Source: Bdellovibrionales bacterium
Lineage (GTDB): Bacteria > Bdellovibrionota > Bdellovibrionia > Bdellovibrionales > JAMPXM01
Direction of reading: 5' to 3'
Assembly (NCBI GenBank): GCA_005793615.1
Contig: SXRI01000147.1
Location: 1 to 12,384 of the forward strand
Length of the DNA: 12,384 nt
The notes beneath the pieces are model-generated. The model saw only the letters and a program-made list of their open reading frames with translations. It ran no database searches and was not told the DNA's origin. Numbering within the stretch: position 1 is the first letter of the stretch; each line of letters starts with the position of its first letter. The translations under genes and the position numbers were made by a program. Shown in pieces: positions 1 to 7,297 of the stretch.

Positions 1-220
1 AGATCTTGGTCTAGTTCTGATCGTCCGCCGTTCGCGTCCCATTTTGACACACTCTCGGTAACATTATTTACCGGTAAACGCGTCCGGGTGTTTGAAAACA
101 AGTCGAGACAGGCAAAGGACCAGATCTTGTGGTGCGCCTGCAATGGACTTACGGTCTTTTTGCTCCACTACCGATACATATCATGTAAAGCGCCAGTAGT
201 GATGTTGGAGCGATTGATAA
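1..220. promoter_or_regulatory. Upstream region of the five-gene operon with candidate promoter and dyads
   Basis: No gene is visible here. A perfect -35-like TTGACA lies at 44-49, but no good -10 follows at 16-18 bases; the sequence there is AT-rich (ATTATTTACC). Directly downstream is an inverted repeat CGGTAA (56-61) / TTACCG (68-73) with a further direct CGGTAA at 72-77, the kind of arrangement seen in repressor operators. A second dyad, TACAT-ATC-ATGTA, lies at 175-187, closer to the first gene. A GGAG at 207-210 is the only Shine-Dalgarno-like sequence before the GTG at 221. The promoter and operator assignments are inferences from sequence shape only. Confidence 0.35.
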
Positions 221-1576
221 GTGAACTTAGGTACTAAACCTGTATTAAGAGCCTTGTTGTTTACCATCGTTGGTGTCCTCTCGATGGAAAGCCTTGCTGC
301 GCCAGCAACAAATGCAAAAAAGTCGGTGAAAGGGCGCTTACCACAAAAGGTCGTCGCACCGGTGAAAGCTCCAGCGCCACCCCAAGTCCGTCGCACAAAC
401 GTGCCGGTCGCTGATCCCAATCAGTGGCTCAAAGCTGCTTCCGGATGGACTCGCTTGGTGCGGGCGACAGATAGCACAGCTGGGGCGTACTATGCTGAGA
501 CCCTCGGACTTGTGATCGATTCTCAATTCATCATTGTTCCTTGGACCTTCATCTCCGATGCGTGGCTGAGCCGTGTTGGTTCGAAGTTCATGGTCGAAGG
601 CTCGCAGCGAGAAGCGGTCCTTGCGGACATCGATCTCGTCGCCAATGTAGCACTCTTAAAAGTTGCCGAGGCGACCGTGCCAACCTTCTATCGCACGGAA
701 ATTCGTCTCGATGCGCCGGTCGTTGATGAGCCTTTGCTGGTGCTTTCGTCGCGAAATTGGGTGCGCGGTGGTGCTAAGTTTCTGAAAACAAAGAACGACG
801 GACTTTTTGTACGATATCAAATCGCCATTGGCGCCACCGATCCATCATCGGTGAGATACATTTTCGACCGAGCTGGGCATTTCATCGCCATGAGCTCTGG
901 TGCCAGCAGTGGAGACGATGTATGGTCGGCGCCTTCACGAGCTATCTACGAACTCATTCGTAAACAATCGGGGCCGCGTCCGGCATCGGTAGGCGATCAA
1001 CGGCGCACGCAACTCTTTTTTTGGCAGGACCGCTGGGCACGAACACTGATTCCCGCTCGTGCGGCACTCTCACTTCAGAGTTTAGATTGCCAAACCCGAT
1101 TGGCGTCGGTGGCCGACCGTGAGCTTGCTGCACAAATCAAAAATGTGCACGCGCTGGAATGTGCTGAAAAACTACCTTTGCCCGTGGGTGGCGGGTATAG
1201 CGCAGGTGTTCACATATCGACTGGCGAGGCGAATTTGCGTTCATCGAGTCCGGACCTCAATAATCGATTTGCAGAGGCCATTTCATCCGGGGTTTTTGCT
1301 GAGTTTGACCGAGCAACCTCTGTGGTGAATCTACTGACTGCTCCCGAGTGCCGTGACAACGAATTGACCAACCAGCAGGGTCTGAATGTCCACGTAAAAT
1401 TTTGTACGTCAGCTTTGAAGTTCGAACCAGGACTCGCAGATACAGCTATCGTGGTATCAACCCTCGATCAGGCAAATCGAGCGAACTATGCAGTCGCTCG
1501 TTTGCGGGGCTTTGATCAAAAAAATACGAAAATGGTTCTTGAGTCCCTTGTCGAAAATGTCAGGAGCCGAAAATGA
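221..1576 (+). CDS. Exported protein with degenerate trypsin/HtrA-like domain (probable pseudoprotease)
   Basis: The product has 451 residues and starts with GTG, with GGAG ten bases upstream; the start is supported by a signal peptide (basic N-terminus, hydrophobic stretch to about residue 25, likely cleavage near Ala27 or Ala29), so it should be periplasmic or exported. Residues about 88-245 read like a chymotrypsin-fold peptidase: GLVIDSQFIIVPW matches the strand leading to the usual TAAH, NVALLKV matches DLALLKV, and IFDRAGHFIAM matches the strand after GNSGGP. By hand alignment the catalytic His is Thr109, the Asp is Asn142, and the GG of GDSGG is replaced by Val-Arg (208-213), so it is probably inactive. 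Residues 260-451 contain four Cys and no domain I recognise. First gene of the operon; it overlaps the next by ATGA. The fold call is moderate; the role is unknown, possibly a binding scaffold in the periplasm. Confidence 0.8.
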   Translation: MNLGTKPVLRALLFTIVGVLSMESLAAPATNAKKSVKGRLPQKVVAPVKAPAPPQVRRTNVPVADPNQWLKAASGWTRLVRATDSTAGAYYAETLGLVIDSQFIIVPWTFISDAWLSRVGSKFMVEGSQREAVLADIDLVANVALLKVAEATVPTFYRTEIRLDAPVVDEPLLVLSSRNWVRGGAKFLKTKNDGLFVRYQIAIGATDPSSVRYIFDRAGHFIAMSSGASSGDDVWSAPSRAIYELIRKQSGPRPASVGDQRRTQLFFWQDRWARTLIPARAALSLQSLDCQTRLASVADRELAAQIKNVHALECAEKLPLPVGGGYSAGVHISTGEANLRSSSPDLNNRFAEAISSGVFAEFDRATSVVNLLTAPECRDNELTNQQGLNVHVKFCTSALKFEPGLADTAIVVSTLDQANRANYAVARLRGFDQKNTKMVLESLVENVRSRK

Positions 1577-2277
1577 ACCAACAGCGACGGGGTTCCAGCT
1601 CGGCAGCGCCCAACGACAACGCGGATGATGATGTTTTTGATGCAAAGACGGTGATAAGGCCCAATCCGTCGCGGCCGACACCGCCACCTGTAGATCGACC
1701 TCCAAATCCGTTGTCGAGTCCACCCTTCGATCGTTCCGGCGGCGGTGACGATACTCCGGTTCCCAAACATCAGCCGCTGTCGATGCCGTTTGATGAGCGA
1801 ACGATGGTGGCGCCCAAACCATCGAGTGTTTCGCCGTCAAATTTTAAACCGCAGCCAAAATCTATTCCTCTGGGTCCCAAACCCGCCTCCAAACCTCTTC
1901 ACGAGGACGATGAGGGAAGTTGGAACATTCAAAGAGAGGACACACATCCCGGCACTCAAGGGGGTATCACGCCAGAAATGCTAGGGGGAACTGATCGGAA
2001 TGGTCTGATCCTAAAAGCCCTAGGTATCTTTGCGGCGGTGATGATTCTAACTCTCATTGCTCGTAAATGTGGAAAAGGCGATGTTGAACCCGCGGTCACC
2101 AACGAGACAGCCTCGGAATCTGTAGGGGCGCCAGTTACCCAGAAGAACAAATCCAAAGCCAAAACCCCTCAATCAAAAAAACAAGCCTTGGCCCCAACCT
2201 CAGAAAAAGGATCGACGGAAGAGTTGCTTAAGGACTTCGATCAAGCCTTTTTCAAAACGCAAAGTCAGACAAGGTAG
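1573..2277 (+). CDS. Proline-rich single-pass membrane protein with repeated FDxKT motif
   Basis: This 234-residue protein has its ATG inside the stop of the previous gene (ATGA), so translational coupling is likely. Residues 1-140 are disordered-looking, rich in Pro, Ser and Asp. They contain two copies of a short motif, FDAKTVIRPNPS (22-33) and FDERTMVAPKPS (73-84), each with a Thr after a basic residue. A single membrane segment lies at about 143-160, followed by Arg-Lys-Cys-Gly-Lys and a Lys/Ser-rich tail of about 70 residues. There is no signal peptide, so the positive residues after the segment make the topology ambiguous; N-in would place the motifs in the cytoplasm with the FHA domain encoded downstream. 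The motif could be a phosphothreonine ligand, which is an inference. I recognise no family. Confidence 0.85.
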   Translation: MNQQRRGSSSAAPNDNADDDVFDAKTVIRPNPSRPTPPPVDRPPNPLSSPPFDRSGGGDDTPVPKHQPLSMPFDERTMVAPKPSSVSPSNFKPQPKSIPLGPKPASKPLHEDDEGSWNIQREDTHPGTQGGITPEMLGGTDRNGLILKALGIFAAVMILTLIARKCGKGDVEPAVTNETASESVGAPVTQKNKSKAKTPQSKKQALAPTSEKGSTEELLKDFDQAFFKTQSQTR

Positions 2278-2396
2278 CTCCGTTATCCGGCAGCACTCGA
2301 CTAAAGTCATTTAGTTCATTCAGTCGGTCCAGAAACGCCCCCCCGGACTCTAAAAGGTGAGCCTACGACCGATGAGGAGTTAGGAAGGTGTGCTTC
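2278..2396 (+). promoter_or_regulatory. Intra-operon spacer with small hairpin
   Basis: This 119-base gap is the longest inside the operon. It holds a perfect short dyad ACTAAA-GTCA-TTTAGT (2300-2315), flanked by a CGACT (2298-2302) / AGTCG (2322-2326) alternative pairing, and a run of seven C at 2338-2345. There is no U-tract, so a terminator is unlikely; it could be an mRNA processing or stability element or hide an internal promoter. Two Shine-Dalgarno-like boxes, GAGGAG (2374-2379) and AGGAAGG (2382-2388), precede the next gene's possible starts. Confidence 0.3.
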
Positions 2397-4061
2397 ATGG
2401 GTTTTGATCATAATCGACAAAAAGGACATGCTTCGCAGGATTCGATGTGGACGTCTTACTCAGATTTGTTCCTGGGTCTGTCCATTATCTTTCTCCTGCT
2501 CTACGTAACCGCAAGTCTGAAACAAGGTACCGACGGCATCCGCCAACAGTTCCAAAATCAGAAGCTTACCAAAGAGGCAGACGACTTACGCCAACAGATC
2601 AAGGTGTATGAGACCTTGAAGCAGGATTACCTCAAACAACAAGCTTCGGCTGGAGAGCAAGAATCCTACGAAGAGCTGATGGATAAACTCAATCTTTTGC
2701 AGGATCAGGCAAAAGATGAAAAGAACAAACTTATCGAGCAGGCGAAAGATAACGAGAAAAAAGGCGTTGCGCTCAACAAGTATCAACAGATGATTCGCAA
2801 TATCATCAACTCAAACTTGATCGCCAAAGCACGGATCAAGAGTCGCGATACGTTGATTGACACAAAAGACGAAGAGATCACCGAGAAAACCGGGGAAATC
2901 TCGGAGCTCGAAGAGACGGTTGCGCAGAAACAAGCTGAAGTTAAGGATGGCGTACAAAAAATCGAGGCTATGAAAAGTCAATTGGGCGATCGAATGAATC
3001 AGCTACGTAATGCGTACAAAGCGCATAAAATGAGCAAGGAAAAATTCGAACAGCAGCAGGCAGTCATTAAAAAAGAGGCTGATGCCCGGATCGGTGCTTT
3101 ACGCGCTGTACATGCTCGTACCAAAGAAGAACTCGAGCAGGCTACTCAGGAGCTTGAGCAAACTTCTTCTAAACTTAACACGGCAGAAGGCAATGTGGCC
3201 AAGCTTGGTCAAGATAAAGAGCGCTTGACTGGCGAATTGGCAAACGCTGATTCCCGGCGACAGGCGGAACTCAATCAACTCAAGGGTGACTTTGAAGCTC
3301 AGCGCGGAAAAGAACGTGCAGCGTTCGATGCGCAGTTGGCGAAGGAAAAACTTTCGGGTACACAACGGGCGGCACGCGAAGCGCAGTTTAAGGCGGATGC
3401 CGAAAGAAAAGCGGGCGAACTTGCTGGTAAGGTCGCCGATCTCGACAAGAAGTACCGTGATTCGCAAGGTGCACTTGCAAAGGCGACGGAGAATCTTAAC
3501 GCCCGAAAACGTCTTGCGGAACAAATTAAAAACAACTTTGCAAAACAAGGCGTAAAAGCGGAGGTCGACGGCGGTACCGGCGATGTCATGCTTTCTTTCG
3601 GCGACCAGTATTTCGAATCGGGCCAAGCTCACTTGAAACCGAAAATGCGACAAATTCTCGAGCAGGCGATGCCGGCATATTCGTCAAGCCTCTTTGAGAA
3701 CGCCAAAGTTGCAGCGAAAATTCAATCCGTTGAAATTGTCGGGTTCGCGTCGCCTACCTATAAAGGGAAGTATGTAGATCCGAAGAGTCTCGATCTTGAG
3801 AACCGCCAGGCGGTCAATTACAACCTGGATTTGAGCTACAACCGTGCACGCTCGATTTTCAACTACGTATTCGACAAAGACAAAATGAAGTTCAAGCACC
3901 AAGAGCGCCTTCTTCCGTTGGTGAAGGTCACCGGCAGGAGCTTTCTTGCCAACGAAAAAGTGCGCGACCCGGCAGCAAACGGCAGTACGGAGAGTTTTTG
4001 CCGTGTGAACGACTGCGCAAAACTGCAACGGGTAATCATCAAGTTTACATTAAAGGACTAA
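2397..4061 (+). CDS. MotB-like motor protein with long coiled coil and OmpA-like C-terminus
   Basis: The product has 554 residues from the ATG with AGGAAGG eight bases upstream; a GTG at 2388 preceded by GAGGAG would add three residues and cannot be excluded. The N-terminus has the MotB plug pattern: a short cytoplasmic stretch, then WTSYSDLFLGLSIIFLLLY, a membrane segment (about 21-42) with Asp23 where MotB has its proton-carrying Asp32. Residues about 46-382 are Glu/Lys/Gln-rich with little Pro, typical of coiled coil, predicted periplasmic. Residues about 385-554 form an OmpA-like domain with the NxxLSxxRA hallmark (LSYNRARSIFNYV). The usual GHTD is replaced by GFASP, as in the GYASPEG-type OmpA variants. 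Flagellar MotB is only about 300 residues, so the coil is the main difference. It lies 12 bases before the MotA-like gene, the reverse of the usual motA-motB order. Likely an ion-channel partner anchored to the cell wall. Confidence 0.9.
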   Translation: MGFDHNRQKGHASQDSMWTSYSDLFLGLSIIFLLLYVTASLKQGTDGIRQQFQNQKLTKEADDLRQQIKVYETLKQDYLKQQASAGEQESYEELMDKLNLLQDQAKDEKNKLIEQAKDNEKKGVALNKYQQMIRNIINSNLIAKARIKSRDTLIDTKDEEITEKTGEISELEETVAQKQAEVKDGVQKIEAMKSQLGDRMNQLRNAYKAHKMSKEKFEQQQAVIKKEADARIGALRAVHARTKEELEQATQELEQTSSKLNTAEGNVAKLGQDKERLTGELANADSRRQAELNQLKGDFEAQRGKERAAFDAQLAKEKLSGTQRAAREAQFKADAERKAGELAGKVADLDKKYRDSQGALAKATENLNARKRLAEQIKNNFAKQGVKAEVDGGTGDVMLSFGDQYFESGQAHLKPKMRQILEQAMPAYSSSLFENAKVAAKIQSVEIVGFASPTYKGKYVDPKSLDLENRQAVNYNLDLSYNRARSIFNYVFDKDKMKFKHQERLLPLVKVTGRSFLANEKVRDPAANGSTESFCRVNDCAKLQRVIIKFTLKD

Positions 4062-4073
4062 GGGAGAAGAGAT

Positions 4074-5027
4074 ATGGGACCTGATTCAACGTTCGCCTCA
4101 ATGCTGGATCACCTAGTGATGATTGGTCGTGCCGTGCACTTTCCGCTTATGGCGGGAGCATTCGTACTCGGAGCGACCTTTCGCTACCTCATCTATCACA
4201 CCGTCAAGCGGCATGAATGGTTCGGGCGCGAGTTCGAGCGCCGCACTTCTCAGTTTTTGACTGAGGAGATGGACCACAAATCCGACAATGCGTCGTTTTA
4301 TGTGATCACCAAACGTCTTCTCGAGCGAACCTATTACGAGGTCTTTGAGAAGCGAGAAAACGCTCGTCGCGCGAAGCCTGACAAAATGATGCTGTTGAGT
4401 GACCGAGTATTCCTGATCAAGATGGGATGCGCTTGGCTCGTTCATGACATCTTAAAACAAATTCGCTTCTTGAAATACGGCTCGCAGCCGCCCAAGCTCA
4501 TCAATATCACCCGGAACACATTCAGTAAGAACCCGGCATTCAACAGAGTGTTTGGCATCGTCCCCTCGGTGGCGTTGAATGACCTGCTCAATATTTTGCC
4601 TGGTCTTTTCGTTATCGGCGGTATTTTCGGTACCTTTCTTGGGGTCATGAAAGGCTTGCCTGAATTGGGTGGAATGGATCTGAGCGATCCTGAAAAAACC
4701 AAAGCGATCATGGACCGTTTCTTGGTTGAAATTTCAGTGTCGATGGGTGCTTCGATCACCGGTATCTTCCTCAGTGTACTGATGACTTTGGTGAACACCG
4801 CGTTCTCACCGGAGAGACTCTTTGTTGATATTATTGATCGTTTTGAGAACTCGTTGGATTTGTTGTGGAACTATTCGCACTCCAATGAAGTGCCCATGGG
4901 ATTAAGGCAGTTTGATGAGAATCAGGATCCGATTGAGGCCCTGGCGAGCGCCGCTCTTAACCAAGAGCTCGATCGATCACGAAGGCATAAGGCCGGTGAC
5001 GTCGATTCCCAGGCCAAGATCGCATAA
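4074..5027 (+). CDS. MotA/TolQ/ExbB-family proton channel protein
   Basis: This 317-residue inner-membrane protein has GGGAGAAG (4062-4069) placed well before its ATG. Three membrane segments are visible: about 17-37, 171-192 (LLNILPGLFVIGGIFGTFLG, the family's GxxGTxxG pattern) and 219-243 (SMGASITGIFLSVLMTLV, with the Ser/Thr-rich third helix). This three-helix topology is TolQ/ExbB-like rather than four-helix MotA. A basic, mostly helical region of about 130 residues lies between the first two segments, on the cytoplasmic side in the family topology, and a C-terminal tail of about 70 residues follows. Together with the preceding MotB-like protein it should form a 5:2-type ion-driven rotor or force generator, by family knowledge. 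What it drives is unknown. It is followed after 25 bases by the FHA-protein gene, which suggests that protein is a partner or regulator. Confidence 0.92.
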   Translation: MGPDSTFASMLDHLVMIGRAVHFPLMAGAFVLGATFRYLIYHTVKRHEWFGREFERRTSQFLTEEMDHKSDNASFYVITKRLLERTYYEVFEKRENARRAKPDKMMLLSDRVFLIKMGCAWLVHDILKQIRFLKYGSQPPKLINITRNTFSKNPAFNRVFGIVPSVALNDLLNILPGLFVIGGIFGTFLGVMKGLPELGGMDLSDPEKTKAIMDRFLVEISVSMGASITGIFLSVLMTLVNTAFSPERLFVDIIDRFENSLDLLWNYSHSNEVPMGLRQFDENQDPIEALASAALNQELDRSRRHKAGDVDSQAKIA

Positions 5028-5052
5028 CGGAGACGATTCATAGAGCGGATAA

Positions 5053-7254
5053 ATGAAGGAAACTTGGGTCTGTCTTATTAAGATCAAGGGTGAAGGGGGC
5101 TTTCGATCGCATGTGGTCGACAAGCCTTCGTTCACTATTGGACGGACACAGGAAGCCGATCTTCCGATTGTTGATGTCAGCGTAAGCAGAATTCATCTTG
5201 CTGTGCAGGTCAAGCCTGAGGGCGTGACCATTGTCGACAAAAAGTCGGCGAATGGTACGGTTCTCAACGGCAAGCCAATGACTCAAGGGCAAGCCTATCC
5301 GATCCTACCCGGCGACACGGTAAAACTAGGAAACTCCAACGACGAATTTACCTTTCAGGCGATTCCCAAGCCGTTTGAGCTTTCGAGCTTGGACGATCAA
5401 CGAAACGTTATGATGGCCTCGATGTCGGCATTGACAAAAGAGATCGACGGACGCGCGCGGCGAGTGATTGATGAGGAGCTGAAAAAGATCCGGCAAGAGC
5501 TTGATTACTTGCGCACGAGTTCGAAACAAGAGGTCGACAAGGCACGGGCAGCGGCAAAACTCGAAGCTGAAGAGGCGCATTCTAAAGCCAAACTTGAAAT
5601 CGAGGAATTCAAAGCCCGGGCGACAGACGAGCTACAAACTCGAAAGGCTCTCCTTGATGAAGAGTTGGCGAGTCAGCGCTTGGCGGCCTCGAGCTTCGTG
5701 GAAGCGGAACGGGCGCGCGCGAGGAGAGAGGCCGATAATCTTGCGGCCGAAGCGTTGGTGAAGATTCAAAAAGATTATGAAAAAGCGAGTTTGAGCATTG
5801 AAAAACAGGTAAAGAACTCGCATGCGAAGAGCTTGGAAATTGTCACCGAGGCCGATCGCAAGGCGAGCGCAATGGTAACGGCGGCTCGTGACGAAGCCGC
5901 GCGCGTTCGCCTAAGGGCCAACGAAGAATCGCGAATTATCCAACATGAACTTTTGCAGAAAACCACCCAAGCGGAGAGCGCTCTGCAGGAACGTCTCCAG
6001 CGTGAGTTAGGTGCAAAGAGAGAAGAGTTGGCGAATCAGCTCCGCATCGAGACAGAAAAAGAACGCGAGAGAATCGCGCGCGAACAGGCCTCACAGCGTG
6101 AAACCGTGCAAGCTCAGATCAGCGCGCTCGATGAGCGTCGAAAAGCTCTACAGGCCGATGTCGATCGCCTTGAACGTGAACGTTCAAAAGCAGATATGGA
6201 CTATGAGGGTTTGCAGGGTGAACTTGTGGTTGCCAAAAAGCTCATTTCCGAAACTGAAGAACTTCAGAAAAGGCGCCAACGTGTCGACCAGGAACTTCGC
6301 GAGCTTGAACGTACCCGTGAATCGGGAACTGCGGTAATAGCGAAGCAGATGACCGAGGCGCGCGAAGTGGCACTTCTGGATTTTGAGGCAAAAAAACGTG
6401 AACTTGAAAATGAGATGGCCAAACGCCGACTTGCTTCGTTAGGCGAGATCGAGGGCCTGATCAAGGCCGAAGAAAAGCGTTATGAACAAACACGGAGAAT
6501 GCGTGCCATTGAGGTTACCGAAAAACTTCACGAGAGATTGATTGTTAAACTCGACAGCTGGGCGGCGGATCCAGGCTCAGCTGCGGCAAGGCTGAAGCCA
6601 GAGATTGAAGCTGCCGTGATTCAGGTTCTAGTATCAGGCACCAGCACAATCCAAGCTGTCACTGGTGTGGTGGAGTCGGCGCCAGTCACCGCTCGCCAAG
6701 AGGTTCGCGACAAACGCATTCGCAAGAATCTAGTGATAGCTGTTGTGGCCTCGATTGCCGGAATCACTTTTTTCCAAAAAGAATTGATGACCTTTATTAA
6801 AGAAGGCCAAAAAGACAGTTATGCCAATAAGCTGATTGAGATGCGCAAGATTCAATCAGTATACGCTCCGGCACAGACAGATGACTTCCGAGATAGTTAC
6901 GGAGACAACGTTCTTTACATGCGTGGCTATTACGATGCTAAAACCGACCCTGAGTATCTGGAAAAATGGACCCTACGCCTCAATGACTTGGCATTTTTGC
7001 GCAGCATGGGGCTGAATGAAGAGAACATTGTTCAGTTCATTTCGAAAGAAACCAACCTTGTTCAAAGACTCGGTACCTTGCGTTCATCGATCGATGCTGT
7101 TTATTTAGGAGAAGGTCTCGAACGAATGCGAAAGGCTGAAGCCGAGGACGTCGGAGAAATAGAAAAGGTCATCAAGGGCCCGGCTAACCTGAAAAAGATT
7201 CGCGCGGTCGAACGTGAGTTCCTGCGCGAGTGGATAGAAAAAAATCAAAAATAA
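5053..7254 (+). CDS. FHA-domain protein with long coiled coil and one membrane segment
   Basis: The product has 733 residues. Residues about 5-100 are a canonical FHA domain: GR (30-31), SRIH (45-48), and NGTVLNG (67-73), so the phosphothreonine-binding residues are intact. Residues about 125-545 are a long charged helix-rich stretch (Glu/Arg/Lys/Ala/Gln, almost no Pro), likely coiled coil. A membrane segment follows at about 559-577 (NLVIAVVASIAGITFF) after a basic RDKRIRK stop, then a C-terminal domain of about 155 residues. By positive-inside logic, FHA and coil are cytoplasmic and the C-terminal domain periplasmic. The start has only a weak ribosome site (GAGCGG just upstream), so translation may depend on the preceding gene. 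No kinase is encoded in this window. Last gene of the operon; the architecture resembles no named family that I know. Confidence 0.9.
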   Translation: MKETWVCLIKIKGEGGFRSHVVDKPSFTIGRTQEADLPIVDVSVSRIHLAVQVKPEGVTIVDKKSANGTVLNGKPMTQGQAYPILPGDTVKLGNSNDEFTFQAIPKPFELSSLDDQRNVMMASMSALTKEIDGRARRVIDEELKKIRQELDYLRTSSKQEVDKARAAAKLEAEEAHSKAKLEIEEFKARATDELQTRKALLDEELASQRLAASSFVEAERARARREADNLAAEALVKIQKDYEKASLSIEKQVKNSHAKSLEIVTEADRKASAMVTAARDEAARVRLRANEESRIIQHELLQKTTQAESALQERLQRELGAKREELANQLRIETEKERERIAREQASQRETVQAQISALDERRKALQADVDRLERERSKADMDYEGLQGELVVAKKLISETEELQKRRQRVDQELRELERTRESGTAVIAKQMTEAREVALLDFEAKKRELENEMAKRRLASLGEIEGLIKAEEKRYEQTRRMRAIEVTEKLHERLIVKLDSWAADPGSAAARLKPEIEAAVIQVLVSGTSTIQAVTGVVESAPVTARQEVRDKRIRKNLVIAVVASIAGITFFQKELMTFIKEGQKDSYANKLIEMRKIQSVYAPAQTDDFRDSYGDNVLYMRGYYDAKTDPEYLEKWTLRLNDLAFLRSMGLNEENIVQFISKETNLVQRLGTLRSSIDAVYLGEGLERMRKAEAEDVGEIEKVIKGPANLKKIRAVEREFLREWIEKNQK

Positions 7255-7257
7255 ACT

Positions 7258-7279
7258 GCCCGGACAAGTTGTTCCGGGC
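7258..7279 (-). terminator. Hairpin between convergent genes, best as minus-strand terminator
   Basis: A stem of seven G/C-rich pairs, GCCCGGA (7258-7264) with TCCGGGC (7273-7279), sits between the stop of the FHA gene and the stop of the opposing lipoprotein gene. Read on the minus strand it is followed by a T-rich stretch, AGTTTATTTTTGATTTTTT, which makes it a good intrinsic terminator for the lipoprotein gene. On the plus strand no U-run follows, so for the operon it is weaker, though the hairpin alone may protect the mRNA end. Confidence 0.65.
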
Positions 7280-7297
7280 TGATTAGCTGCTAGAGAA

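Noticed and set aside
181..420. Minus-strand 79-codon frame at the operon start
   Set aside because: Antisense to the signal peptide region, no ribosome site, no recognisable product.
3099..3653. A 184-codon minus-strand open frame within the MotB-like gene
   Set aside because: Antisense to a codon-biased coiled-coil coding region; Cys/Phe/Leu-rich composition is typical of shadow frames.
2397..7254. A Zorya defence system
   Set aside because: The MotA/MotB-like pair recalls ZorA/ZorB, but ZorC, ZorD (helicase) or ZorE (nuclease) are absent, the MotA-like protein lacks a long tail, and no nuclease or helicase is in the window.
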